Origin: an uncultured Bacteroidales bacterium | Lineage (GTDB): Bacteria; Bacteroidota; Bacteroidia; Bacteroidales; Muribaculaceae | Assembly (NCBI GenBank): GCA_902768435.1 | Contig: CACXLJ010000018.1 | Span: 1 to 46,152 of the forward strand | Length of the DNA: 46,152 nt | Reading direction: 5' to 3' | Shown: in pieces, positions 17,001-24,383 of the stretch | How the letters are laid out: each line of letters starts with the position of its first letter | Position numbering within the stretch: position 1 is the stretch's first letter | The notes under the pieces: model-generated | What the model was told of the DNA's origin: nothing | The model's input: only the letters and a program-made list of their open reading frames with translations | Databases searched by the model: none | Translations under genes and position numbers: made by a program

Positions 17001-17249
17001 TTATTTCTTCTCTTCTTCGGGCTTCACTGAAGCGCTAGCTTCGGGAGCAACAGAAGCACTAGCTTCGGGCTTTACAGAAGCGCTGGCGCTAGCCTCGGGA
17101 GCAACAGAAGCAGAAGCGTTAGAAACGCTCATCTCAACAGATGCAGAAGCCTGAGATGCAGAAGCAGAAGCAGAAGTCTGGGCATCTTTCTTGCAAGAGA
17201 ACATAGCTACACTAGCTACAACAGCAAATAATAAAACTAACTTTTTCAT
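17001..17249 (-). CDS. Small lipoprotein with Ser-Ala-Ser octapeptide repeats
   Basis: The signal peptide MKKLVLLFAVVASVAMFSC ends in a lipobox with Cys19. After a few charged residues the mature part is almost wholly made of Ala, Ser, Val, Pro, Glu and Lys, with imperfect octapeptides EASASVKP / EASASVAP and a charged end (EEEKK). Such composition suggests an extended, flexible tail rather than a folded enzyme. It has its own promoter and terminator, so it is a stand-alone, probably well-expressed gene. Its role is unknown; a periplasmic or surface spacer is one guess. Confidence 0.8.
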   Translation of the reverse strand: MKKLVLLFAVVASVAMFSCKKDAQTSASASASQASASVEMSVSNASASVAPEASASASVKPEASASVAPEASASVKPEEEKK

Positions 17250-17311
17250 TTTCGTAATTTTTTAATAAATAATAAAACAATAATTTTTTTTCGTGTTGAT
17301 TGAAAAACGGT

Positions 17312-17320
17312 GCAAATTTA
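17312..17320 (-). promoter_or_regulatory. -7 box of the SAS-repeat lipoprotein gene
   Basis: Minus strand TAAATTTGC, with a TTTG 18 bp further upstream. The leader is about 55 nt and very AT-rich. The rest of the gap 17250-17553 holds only this and the hairpin at 17445. Confidence 0.55.
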
Positions 17321-17444
17321 TATCAAAATTTTTACATGCAAATGTTTTTGTGAAAAAAAATTTCGTCTCAAAAATTCAAAAAACCTGTTTTTTTTGAAAA
17401 ATAAAGCAAATCATCGTTGTAAGATGCTGAAATACAATAAAATG

Positions 17445-17474
17445 CAGTTGGAGGTCCTGAAAAACCTCCAACTG
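17445..17474 (-). terminator. Hairpin downstream of the acyl-CoA synthetase gene
   Basis: AGTTGGAGGT (17446-17455) and ACCTCCAACT (17464-17473) form a perfect 10-bp stem with an 8-nt loop. On the minus strand it is followed by GCATTTTATT, a weak T-tract. Confidence 0.6.
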
Positions 17475-17553
17475 TTAAAGATTGCAAACAAACCACCAAG
17501 TTTTATAAAAAGCAAGAAAAATCATGAAAAAACCACTGAAAAGCACAGTAAAA

Positions 17554-19209
17554 TTAGCGGTACAGGAAGCGCTTGATGCTGCGCTTGGGTGTTTTCTCAA
17601 ATTCCGATGCCATAATCTCGATTTTTGCTACTCGTTCGTAGGGCGCTACGAGCTTGTTGAGCTCGGTGCGCACATTCTCCATGATCTCGGGGAGCTGGTC
17701 GTTGGTGACACCCAGTTGGTCCATGGCTTCAAAGTCGGGATATACGAGTCCCACGAGTTTGCCGTCGCGGTCCACCACCAGGCTCTCGTTCACATAGAGC
17801 ATGTTGTTGAGTTTGGCCTCGATTTCTTCGGGATAGATGTTCTGCCCGTTGGCGCTGAGCAGCATGGTCTTGAGTCGGCCACGAATGAAGATGGTGCCGT
17901 CGGCGGTGAGTGTACCCATATCGCCGGTGTGGAGCCATCCGTCGTCGTGGAGCACCTTGTCGGTTGCCTCGGTGTTGTGGAAATATCCCTTCATCACATT
18001 CTCGCCCTTGACGCAAATCTCGCCGGGAATGTTTTCGGGGTCGTCGCTCAGAATCTTGCACTCCATGATGCCTGGCAGAATGCGGCCGGCGCTGTGGAGC
18101 ACAAACTCGCGCCACGGTGTGTGGCTCACCAGTGGAGCGCACTCGGTCATGCCATAGCCCACAGTGAAGGGGAACTTGATCTTGTACAGGAATTCCTCGA
18201 CCTCGGCATTGAATGGGGCGCCGCCCACAATGATTTCCTCGAAGTTGCCGCCAAAGGCCTCGATGAGTTTCTTGCGAATCTGGTCGTAGATGCGCTTGTC
18301 GAGCAGCGGCACAGCCAGTGCCCAGCGCAGCATGCCCTTGCTAATCATGGGCACAATCATCTTGGTGTAGATTTTCTCCAGCACGAGCGGCACGCATATC
18401 ACGAGGTCGGGCTTGATCTCGTTCATGGCCTTGACCAGAATCTTGGGCGACGGGATGCGCCCTAATAATATAATGTGTGACCCTACGGCCAGCGGGGTGA
18501 GCATGTCGAAGGCGCAACCATAGGCATGAGCCAGCGGCAGGAACGACACATTGCGGGTGCCGCGGCGGTGCAACTGCGAATTGATGCCGTAGACCACATT
18601 GCCACACAGGTTGTTGCCTGTGAGCATCACGCCCTTGCTGAAGCCCGTTGTGCCCGAGGTGTAGTTGATGACCATCACTTCCTCGTTAGAGATCTCGGGA
18701 TAGCGTACATTCAAAGCGGTGAATTCGCAGGGATAGGTCCTGTCGAACTCTTCCTTGGCTCTCAGGAGTGCGCCGTCGAGGTCTTCGTCCTCTTTCTGGG
18801 CAAGCATTGTGTTGTTGTCGAGCGACACCACGCCGCGCACAATGAGCAGCTGGTCGAAGTCGATGGAGTCCCAGATCGATTTGCCCACAAAGAGCAACTT
18901 GGCCTCGGAGTGGTTGATGATGTGCTGCACATCGTTGGGGTTGAACTCTTGCAAAATGGGCACAATCACGGCGCCATAGGTGATGGTGGCCATGAAAACG
19001 GTGACCCACGAGGGCGTGTTCTTGCCAATCAAGGCAATGTGGTCGCCTCGCTCAATGCCGAAGTTCTTATATAATAGATGTATTTTGGCGATTTCGGTAG
19101 CAAAAGCGCCATAAGTGAGTGTGAACTTGGTGTTATAGTCGCTTAATGCTGGCAGTTCCCAATTGTCTTGAAAACTCTTTTCGTAGATTTTGATGATGTT
19201 TTCTTTCAT
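17554..19209 (-). CDS. Long-chain fatty acid-CoA ligase family (AMP-binding enzyme)
   Basis: An ANL-superfamily adenylating enzyme, 551 residues. Motifs: the P-loop INYTSGTTGFSKGVML (near residue 180), GYGMTECAP (A5-type motif), DDGWLHTGDMG, and the C-terminal Lys region ending KTPKRSIKRFLYR. The order and length fit long-chain acyl-CoA synthetases, which activate fatty acids with ATP and CoA at the inner face of the membrane. Substrate chain length and whether CoA or another thiol is the acceptor cannot be decided from sequence. It has its own complete promoter and no co-transcribed neighbour. It may feed acyl groups to lipid synthesis, but no direct link with the glsAB unit 8 kb away is visible. 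Confidence 0.9.
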   Translation of the reverse strand: MKENIIKIYEKSFQDNWELPALSDYNTKFTLTYGAFATEIAKIHLLYKNFGIERGDHIALIGKNTPSWVTVFMATITYGAVIVPILQEFNPNDVQHIINHSEAKLLFVGKSIWDSIDFDQLLIVRGVVSLDNNTMLAQKEDEDLDGALLRAKEEFDRTYPCEFTALNVRYPEISNEEVMVINYTSGTTGFSKGVMLTGNNLCGNVVYGINSQLHRRGTRNVSFLPLAHAYGCAFDMLTPLAVGSHIILLGRIPSPKILVKAMNEIKPDLVICVPLVLEKIYTKMIVPMISKGMLRWALAVPLLDKRIYDQIRKKLIEAFGGNFEEIIVGGAPFNAEVEEFLYKIKFPFTVGYGMTECAPLVSHTPWREFVLHSAGRILPGIMECKILSDDPENIPGEICVKGENVMKGYFHNTEATDKVLHDDGWLHTGDMGTLTADGTIFIRGRLKTMLLSANGQNIYPEEIEAKLNNMLYVNESLVVDRDGKLVGLVYPDFEAMDQLGVTNDQLPEIMENVRTELNKLVAPYERVAKIEIMASEFEKTPKRSIKRFLYR

Positions 19210-19245
19210 AGGGCAAGAAAAATAGCAGTTTCTTTGAATATGATT

Positions 19246-19278
19246 ACAAAGATAATGAAATAATTTTATGTGAACAAA
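19246..19278 (-). promoter_or_regulatory. Promoter of the acyl-CoA ligase gene
   Basis: Minus strand: -33 TTTG (19275-19278), a 20-bp spacer, -7 TATCTTTGT (19246-19254). Confidence 0.75.
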
Positions 19279-19373
19279 TAATCATTGCCGTCACATTGTG
19301 TGGCTGATTGGTTCGGTAATTCAGTTGTTAATATACATTAACAAATAGGGCGTGCAAGCAAGTGTTTTTTTTC

Positions 19374-19382
19374 GTACATTTG
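19374..19382 (+). promoter_or_regulatory. -7 box of the LRR protein gene
   Basis: TACATTTGC, 66 bp before the start at 19448, preceded by a run of eight T. No clear -33 element. Confidence 0.5.
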
Positions 19383-19447
19383 CATTGCTATGCATCATTG
19401 CACATGATTTGTGACAAGCCATGCAATCGGATAAAACATATATTGCT

Positions 19448-22285
19448 ATGAGAAAGTATATTATTGCCCTCGTGTTGTCGTTGGTGGCGATGGCTGCCAG
19501 CGCTCAGCGTTTCAAGGTGGGTGATATATATTATAATGTGACTTCGCCGGGTTGCGTGAGTGTGACTGGCGAGAACGATCTCGATTGCTATAGTGGCCAT
19601 GTGGTGATACCCAAAAAGGTGGTGCACGACGACAGGACCTATGTCGTGAATGAGATTGGGCCCACGGCTTTTGCCGGTTGTGACGGTGTCACGGGCATCG
19701 ATATCCCGTCGAGTGTGCAGTTGATAGGCGCGCAGGCCTTTTCGGGCTGTTCGGGTCTCACGCAAGTGAAGATTCCGTCGTCGGTGCGGCGAATCATGGC
19801 AAATGCATTTGAGCGTTGCTCGCATCTCGAAACAGTGACCCTGAACGAGGGCCTGCAGGAGATTATGAGCGGTGCCTTTGAGGGTTGTGCCATGCTCTTG
19901 ATTGACCTGCCCAACAGCGTCACCACCCTAGGCAGCCGGGCTTTCTATGGATGCTATAACCTTGTTCAGCTGAAAATTGGTACAGGCCTGACATCATTGG
20001 GCAGCGAGGCTTTTGCCTCATCGCCATTGCGCACTATGACTTGCCTTGCCACGGTGCCCCCATCGGCTTTGGCCAACTCGTTCAGCATGGTCGCCTACTC
20101 GAGTGCGCAGGCATTTTTCCCTGAATCTTCGCTCAATGCCTACAAACTGGTGGCTGGATGGAAGAATTTCCGCAACATCAAGTCGCACGAGGCGCGCGAA
20201 ATCCACTTTGAGTGCGATACCGTGCGGGCGTTGTGCGTGAAGAGCGGTTTCGACACCAACGACGATGGCAAAATCACCTATGGCGAGGCGGCAGCCGTAA
20301 CCAGTCTGGGCGTTTGCTTCGGAGATGGTGGATTTGCCGGAGGATTGTACGACGGCGAGGCCATCACCTCGTTCGACGAACTGCAGTATTTCACAGCGAT
20401 AACCGAAATAACCTCTCGGCAGCTGGCAGGCAACAAGGCGTTGAAGTCGATAACCCTGCCGCCGCAACTTGTGCAGATAGGTACCAGTGCGTTGGCCGAC
20501 TGCGAGCATTTACACTCGATTTTCGTTCCTGCTACGGTGGGCGAAGTGGGCGACAGCGCTTTCTACAACTGCTATGCACTTGAGGAGGTGGACTTGAGTG
20601 CGTGTCGGGTGACACACATTGGTGACGGCACCTTTGGCCAGTGCCAGAGTCTGACTGAAGTCCGCGACCTGGACAGGGTCACCTTTGTGGGCCGTGGGGC
20701 ATTCTATAACTGTGGCCATCTTGTGGCCCATGATTTAAGCATGAATCTGCTGAATGTGGGCGACAGCGCTTTCTATAACTGTGCGCAGTTCACGGGTTCG
20801 CGATCAAAACCGGGCTATTTCATCTTCCCTGAGTCGATGGCCTGTGTGGGCGATGCCGCATTTGCTGGCAGCGGCGTGGCGCAGTTCATGCTTGCCGGCG
20901 ACAAGCCCGGGGGCACCGTGTTCGCTCCATTCTGGAACGAGGGCGCAACGGTGTATGTGTCTTATCAGCTTTACGATTCGATTGCTGCGGAATATGCTCA
21001 GAGTTCGGCCCAGTTTGTGTCGGTGTTGTATAACACGACCCGCGCCCATGCATTCAATGCCCCAGTGAGACTGCAGCTGGTGGGCGATGCAGTGGTGAGA
21101 GGTGCCACGGTGACTCGGTCGCCCGCCGATGCCTGCTTGGGCCTGCGTGAGTTGTGGAGTGGAGAAGACCTTGATGCACAGGGCGGCATTGAGATCCCGG
21201 CCGGACTGCCTTTCCTGACGGTTTGCCGTGACCCTTATTGCTTTATGCTTGTAGAGCCGGGCAGCGGTTCACCGGGCTTTGCCTATCCCTATAAATCGAC
21301 CATGCTTCATAGTGCAGCGCAAGAACCTGCCGATCGTTTCAATGGCTGTTCGCTCTATGCCTTCAACCCCGATGGAAATTGGGATTTATGCCCCCAGGGT
21401 GAAGTGGGCTGTGTCTATGTAGCCGTGCCTGAGCGCGCCGATGCTGCTGAGACGACGAAACGAGAATCGTTGTGGGGACCGTTCTGTCATGTGTCGGTTG
21501 GCGGCGTTCTTGTTGATGAAGATCTCCCGTTTGCCGCCCCGGGGGTGACAGGCACCATCAAGGTCGACGACATTGTTTGCGCCGATGGACAGGGCAAGGA
21601 GTTTGTCGCCTATCTCACTTTTAGCAATGTGAATGTGGTCGATGTCGCTGACGACAGGCACAGGGCTGGCGTGTGCAGCGAGGGGCAAGCGGTCATCACC
21701 TTTAACGGAACTAATGTGGTGGATGTGACCGGAATTGAAGGGAGTGTCGGACTAATGGGGTCGAATACATGGCTAGTGGCTTCGAGGCGCGCCACCTTGA
21801 GTCTTGTGGGCAGCGCCGTGGGCATGCAGGTCAATGACCTGACCGTGACGGGACCACTGACTGTTCAGATTCAGGGCGAGAGGATGGGTCTGCTTGGCGT
21901 GGTCTCTTCGCTGCTGACGGTCGATGCCATGAGCACCATCAAGGCAACTGGCGCGCGAGGATCGGTTGTTGGCTTCCGTGGCATTCAAGCGCTTGACGGG
22001 GCCGATTATGTCATCAGCAAGCCTGCAGGGGCGGTGTTTGATGCCTACCTGGGTGCCGTGACGCTTGACGGCAAAATCGTAACCAGCGAGGTGATTATTG
22101 GTGAAGACTTGGGCCCGCTGGGCGATGTGAACGGCGATGGCCGTGTGAATGTGAGCGATGTGTCGGTGCTGGTAAATATGATTGTGGGCATTGTTCCTGT
22201 CGATGCATTGAGGGCCGATGTCGATTGCAATGGCCGTGTGAATGTGAGCGATGTATCGGCGCTCATCAACCTGATCTTGCAGTAG
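19448..22285 (+). CDS. Secreted BspA-type leucine-rich-repeat protein with double dockerin-like C-terminus
   Basis: The start MRKYIIALVLSLVAMAASAQ at 19448 gives a signal peptide; nine residues upstream are dropped. Residues about 25-210 and 300-480 hold LRR_5 (BspA-type) repeats of the form IPSSVxxIGxxAFxGCSGLTxV. Between them lies an EF-hand-like segment, SGFDTNDDGKITYGEAAAV. A beta-rich region follows (near nt 21484, VSVGGVLVDE), similar in layout to the INGVQV module of the protein at 739-1803. The protein ends with two dockerin-like loops, DVNGDGRVNVSD and DVDCNGRVNVSD; the second has lost the usual Asn and Asp at positions 3 and 5. About 945 residues. Probably surface-located or released; BspA-type proteins bind host and matrix proteins in other species, but no ligand can be inferred here. 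Confidence 0.88.
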   Translation: MRKYIIALVLSLVAMAASAQRFKVGDIYYNVTSPGCVSVTGENDLDCYSGHVVIPKKVVHDDRTYVVNEIGPTAFAGCDGVTGIDIPSSVQLIGAQAFSGCSGLTQVKIPSSVRRIMANAFERCSHLETVTLNEGLQEIMSGAFEGCAMLLIDLPNSVTTLGSRAFYGCYNLVQLKIGTGLTSLGSEAFASSPLRTMTCLATVPPSALANSFSMVAYSSAQAFFPESSLNAYKLVAGWKNFRNIKSHEAREIHFECDTVRALCVKSGFDTNDDGKITYGEAAAVTSLGVCFGDGGFAGGLYDGEAITSFDELQYFTAITEITSRQLAGNKALKSITLPPQLVQIGTSALADCEHLHSIFVPATVGEVGDSAFYNCYALEEVDLSACRVTHIGDGTFGQCQSLTEVRDLDRVTFVGRGAFYNCGHLVAHDLSMNLLNVGDSAFYNCAQFTGSRSKPGYFIFPESMACVGDAAFAGSGVAQFMLAGDKPGGTVFAPFWNEGATVYVSYQLYDSIAAEYAQSSAQFVSVLYNTTRAHAFNAPVRLQLVGDAVVRGATVTRSPADACLGLRELWSGEDLDAQGGIEIPAGLPFLTVCRDPYCFMLVEPGSGSPGFAYPYKSTMLHSAAQEPADRFNGCSLYAFNPDGNWDLCPQGEVGCVYVAVPERADAAETTKRESLWGPFCHVSVGGVLVDEDLPFAAPGVTGTIKVDDIVCADGQGKEFVAYLTFSNVNVVDVADDRHRAGVCSEGQAVITFNGTNVVDVTGIEGSVGLMGSNTWLVASRRATLSLVGSAVGMQVNDLTVTGPLTVQIQGERMGLLGVVSSLLTVDAMSTIKATGARGSVVGFRGIQALDGADYVISKPAGAVFDAYLGAVTLDGKIVTSEVIIGEDLGPLGDVNGDGRVNVSDVSVLVNMIVGIVPVDALRADVDCNGRVNVSDVSALINLILQ

Positions 22286-22319
22286 AGAATAAAATTTTTT
22301 TAAGATTTTTGGTAAAAAG

Positions 22320-22352
22320 TTTGGTGGATTGAAAAAATGGCCTTAACTTTGC
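22320..22352 (+). promoter_or_regulatory. Promoter of tRNA-Asp
   Basis: -33 TTTG (22320-22323), a 20-bp spacer, -7 TAACTTTGC (22344-22352), about 30 bp before the tRNA. A full consensus match. Confidence 0.8.
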
Positions 22353-22384
22353 AGTCGCAATTGAAAAATTGTGTTGTACGACAC

Positions 22385-22458
22385 GGTGCGTTAGTTCAGT
22401 TGGTTAGAATGCCTGCCTGTCACGCAGGAGGTCGCTGGTTCGAGTCCTGTACGCACCG
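22385..22458 (+). tRNA. tRNA-Asp (GTC)
   Basis: A 74-nt cloverleaf: acceptor stem GGTGCGT/ACGCACC, anticodon arm CCTGC-CTGTCAC-GCAGG with anticodon GTC at 22419-22421, T-arm with GGTTCGAGTCC, discriminator G. CCA is not encoded. A terminator follows at 22471. Confidence 0.97.
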
Positions 22459-22470
22459 CAGCTACATTGA

Positions 22471-22503
22471 AAGCGAGCAACCCAAGTGGTTGCTCGCTTT
22501 TTT
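22471..22503 (+). terminator. Terminator of tRNA-Asp
   Basis: AAGCGAGCAACC and GGTTGCTCGCTT form a perfect 12-bp stem around CAAGT, ending in a run of T. Confidence 0.92.
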
Positions 22504-22684
22504 GTTATAGCATGAATGTGTTGAGGCGCGTATGGCAATTGGGGCTACGGAGTTGAGGAGGAAGGGAGTCGCGCTGGTTCCGGTTTTATAGTCAGACAAT
22601 TGATGACAATTGATTCATGGGGAATTTGTGGAGTTGTCAAGACGCCGAAAAGTGAGGGCTGGCGGTGAGGCCAGCCCTGCACAT

Positions 22685-22774
22685 GATCTGTCGCCCCGAC
22701 GGGGCTAATTGATTTAAATTGCCTTGAAACAGGGGCTCACGCCCCTGCCTATTATCTGTCGCCCCTGACGGGGC
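22685..22774. repeat. Cluster of three GC-rich palindromes (REP-like)
   Basis: GATCTGTCGCCCCGACGGGGC, CAGGGGCTCACGCCCCTG and TATCTGTCGCCCCTGACGGGGC-like units follow one another; the first and third are copies of one element. This is the main content of the 388-bp gap 22459-22846, with the terminator at its left end and a heptad array at its right end. Similar GC-rich palindromes occur between genes in many Bacteroidetes genomes. Confidence 0.65.
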
Positions 22775-22795
22775 TTGGCGGGTTAAATGCCTTGC

Positions 22796-22837
22796 GCTAA
22801 ACGCAAACACTAAACACTCAACCCTAAACTCGAGCAC
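22796..22837. repeat. Heptamer array (CTAAACN; AGTTTAG on the other strand)
   Basis: Units GCTAAAC, GCAAACA, CTAAACA, CTCAACC, CTAAACT and CGAGCAC are each 7 bp long. On the other strand they match the TTTAGAG/TTGAGGG heptads at 45351-45385. Confidence 0.55.
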
Positions 22838-22846
22838 AGCGAGAGT

Positions 22847-23665
22847 TTACTTGACGCCGAGGATGATGTTAATGAGTGCGGTGATATCGCTCACATTCAC
22901 CTTGCCGTCACCATTCACATCGCCTGGCAATCGAGATTCAAGATAACTTGTGTAACGGCGACCCTTATGCACAATAGTACCGTCTTTTTCCTTCATCATC
23001 ACCAGTCCTATTGGACCATTGGAAGGATAGCAGTCCGGTAAATCGTTAAAAGCTGATAATAAATCACCTTCAAGGTCTGGACCTATGCCTTCGATAATTA
23101 CCTCACCCAAGCTATAAACTGTTCGCCACACACCATTAATCACTTCGTCTGAAATACTCCAACAGCTTTCATCATAACCATAACACTCAGGCATGTGTTC
23201 AAAATCATAAATCAAATAGATTCCATCAAGGTTTGGGGCATCAAGTTTAATACATTCATAATTATGCGGTCCAAGTTGTCCCAGACTGCGATAATTCCTT
23301 TTGTTATGAATGAGATAAACCTTTTTCCCGTCTTCTCTCAGATATGCTACCGGATACTTTTCAGAGGCAAGTTCTCCAAAATGCTTTGAACAAACAGCTT
23401 TATAGTAGCACTTCATATAGGTTTGCCCAGCTATGAGTGTGTCTCCATCCAAATAGAGTGCGTAATAATCAGAATAAAAGGTAAAATCAGCATTTTCATA
23501 GTCAACATCTTCACATCTGACATTAAGAGCACTTCCTGCAAATTCATAAATCCACTCACGGCCATCCTCAAGCAGAGGTAAATACTCGTGCTCGTGGATT
23601 TCTGCTATCATTGTGTTGCTCCAGCATGTCAGAGCCAGCGTGATAGATAAAAATAAATTTTTCAT
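22847..23665 (-). CDS. Secreted protein with a single (half) dockerin-like C-terminus
   Basis: The signal peptide is MKNLFLSITLALTCWSNTMIA. The 225-residue body (EHEYLPLLEDGREWIYEFAGS..., aromatic- and Tyr-rich, YFYSDYYALYLDGDTLIAGQTYMKCYYK-like) has no domain I can name but its opening resembles small secreted Bacteroidales proteins seen next to dockerin-like tags. It ends with one Ca-loop, DVNGDGKVNVSD, and a helix, ITALINIILGVK, instead of the usual two. Base composition is visibly more AT-rich than the neighbouring genes (for example tata, aata runs), which suggests different origin or weaker constraint. Transcribed alone, from a promoter about 100 bp upstream. Confidence 0.82.
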   Translation of the reverse strand: MKNLFLSITLALTCWSNTMIAEIHEHEYLPLLEDGREWIYEFAGSALNVRCEDVDYENADFTFYSDYYALYLDGDTLIAGQTYMKCYYKAVCSKHFGELASEKYPVAYLREDGKKVYLIHNKRNYRSLGQLGPHNYECIKLDAPNLDGIYLIYDFEHMPECYGYDESCWSISDEVINGVWRTVYSLGEVIIEGIGPDLEGDLLSAFNDLPDCYPSNGPIGLVMMKEKDGTIVHKGRRYTSYLESRLPGDVNGDGKVNVSDITALINIILGVK

Positions 23666-23765
23666 AGTAGTATTGTTTTATATGTTTATACTAAAATGGT
23701 GCTGTCGCCCTTAACCCAAATCGGTCATTAGAATTGGGCTTAACGGACTCCGCATCAGGTTAATT

Positions 23766-23798
23766 GCAAATATAAATACAAATTCTTTGAAAGTCAAT
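23766..23798 (-). promoter_or_regulatory. Promoter of the half-dockerin protein gene
   Basis: Minus strand: -33 ATTG (23795-23798), a 20-bp spacer, -7 TATATTTGC (23766-23774). It implies a leader of about 95 nt. Confidence 0.6.
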
Positions 23799-23827
23799 GA
23801 AATTGTCGAGATAAAGGCATTTTGTTA

Positions 23828-23877
23828 ACAAATATTACGAAAACTACCATTTACCCCCCCCGTTTGTTAATATTTGT
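23828..23877. repeat. Inverted repeat with a C8 tract in the loop
   Basis: ACAAATATTA (23828-23837) and TAATATTTGT (23868-23877) are perfect inverse copies. The spacer holds CCCCCCCC at 23854-23861. It lies between the lipoprotein stop and the half-dockerin promoter; it may be a weak terminator or a regulatory site. Confidence 0.5.
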
Positions 23878-23930
23878 GAATAAATTGATGGGTAATTATC
23901 GCAAAACCGTAGGAGCGAGGATCACGCGCG

Positions 23931-24383
23931 TCAGTTGAGTTTTGTGAGGGAGTATTGGAGGGCGTCGTCGTCGGGTACATCGGCCTGCAGTAGGGTGATG
24001 TGTGAGTCCGATTTCTGCTTGATGACGAAGGTGTTGGCCCTTGCGATGCCGGGCATGGTGCATTGGAACTGGTCGTCGTCGGGGAAGTTGATGTGCAAGA
24101 GGTTGTTGACATCATCGGCCTCCCAAGTGCCAAACGATTGTTCGTAGTTGTGCAGCGAGTCGTTGGCCGATACTCTGATGACATTGTTCTGGAACTGCAT
24201 GAAGTGCGCGCCGCGGTAGGTGGCGACGGGTTCGCCGCTCGCTGCATGGGTGATGGCATCGACATGCCAAGTGCCGAACCACACACCAATGTCGCCATTG
24301 TTGTGGGTGCAAGCCGGCAGTATCAGAGAAAATGCTGCTGCCAGGCAGCATGCGAGAACTATTGTGCGTGAAGTGCGTTTCAT
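23931..24383 (-). CDS. Lipocalin-like small lipoprotein
   Basis: A lipoprotein signal peptide (MKRTSRTIVLACCLAAAFSLILPAC) with the lipobox LPAC. The mature part starts with GVWFGTWHVDAIT and continues with repeated short strand-like stretches (YRGAHFMQFQNNVIRVS, QSFGTWEADDVNNLLHINF), the style of lipocalin-like/DUF5004 lipoproteins of Bacteroidetes. Its start overlaps the stop of the Wzi-like gene by 4 bp (ATGA), which points to translational coupling. It is the last gene of the glsA-glsB-Wzi unit, and could be a partner lipoprotein of the barrel; that is inference. Confidence 0.75.
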   Translation of the reverse strand: MKRTSRTIVLACCLAAAFSLILPACTHNNGDIGVWFGTWHVDAITHAASGEPVATYRGAHFMQFQNNVIRVSANDSLHNYEQSFGTWEADDVNNLLHINFPDDDQFQCTMPGIARANTFVIKQKSDSHITLLQADVPDDDALQYSLTKLN

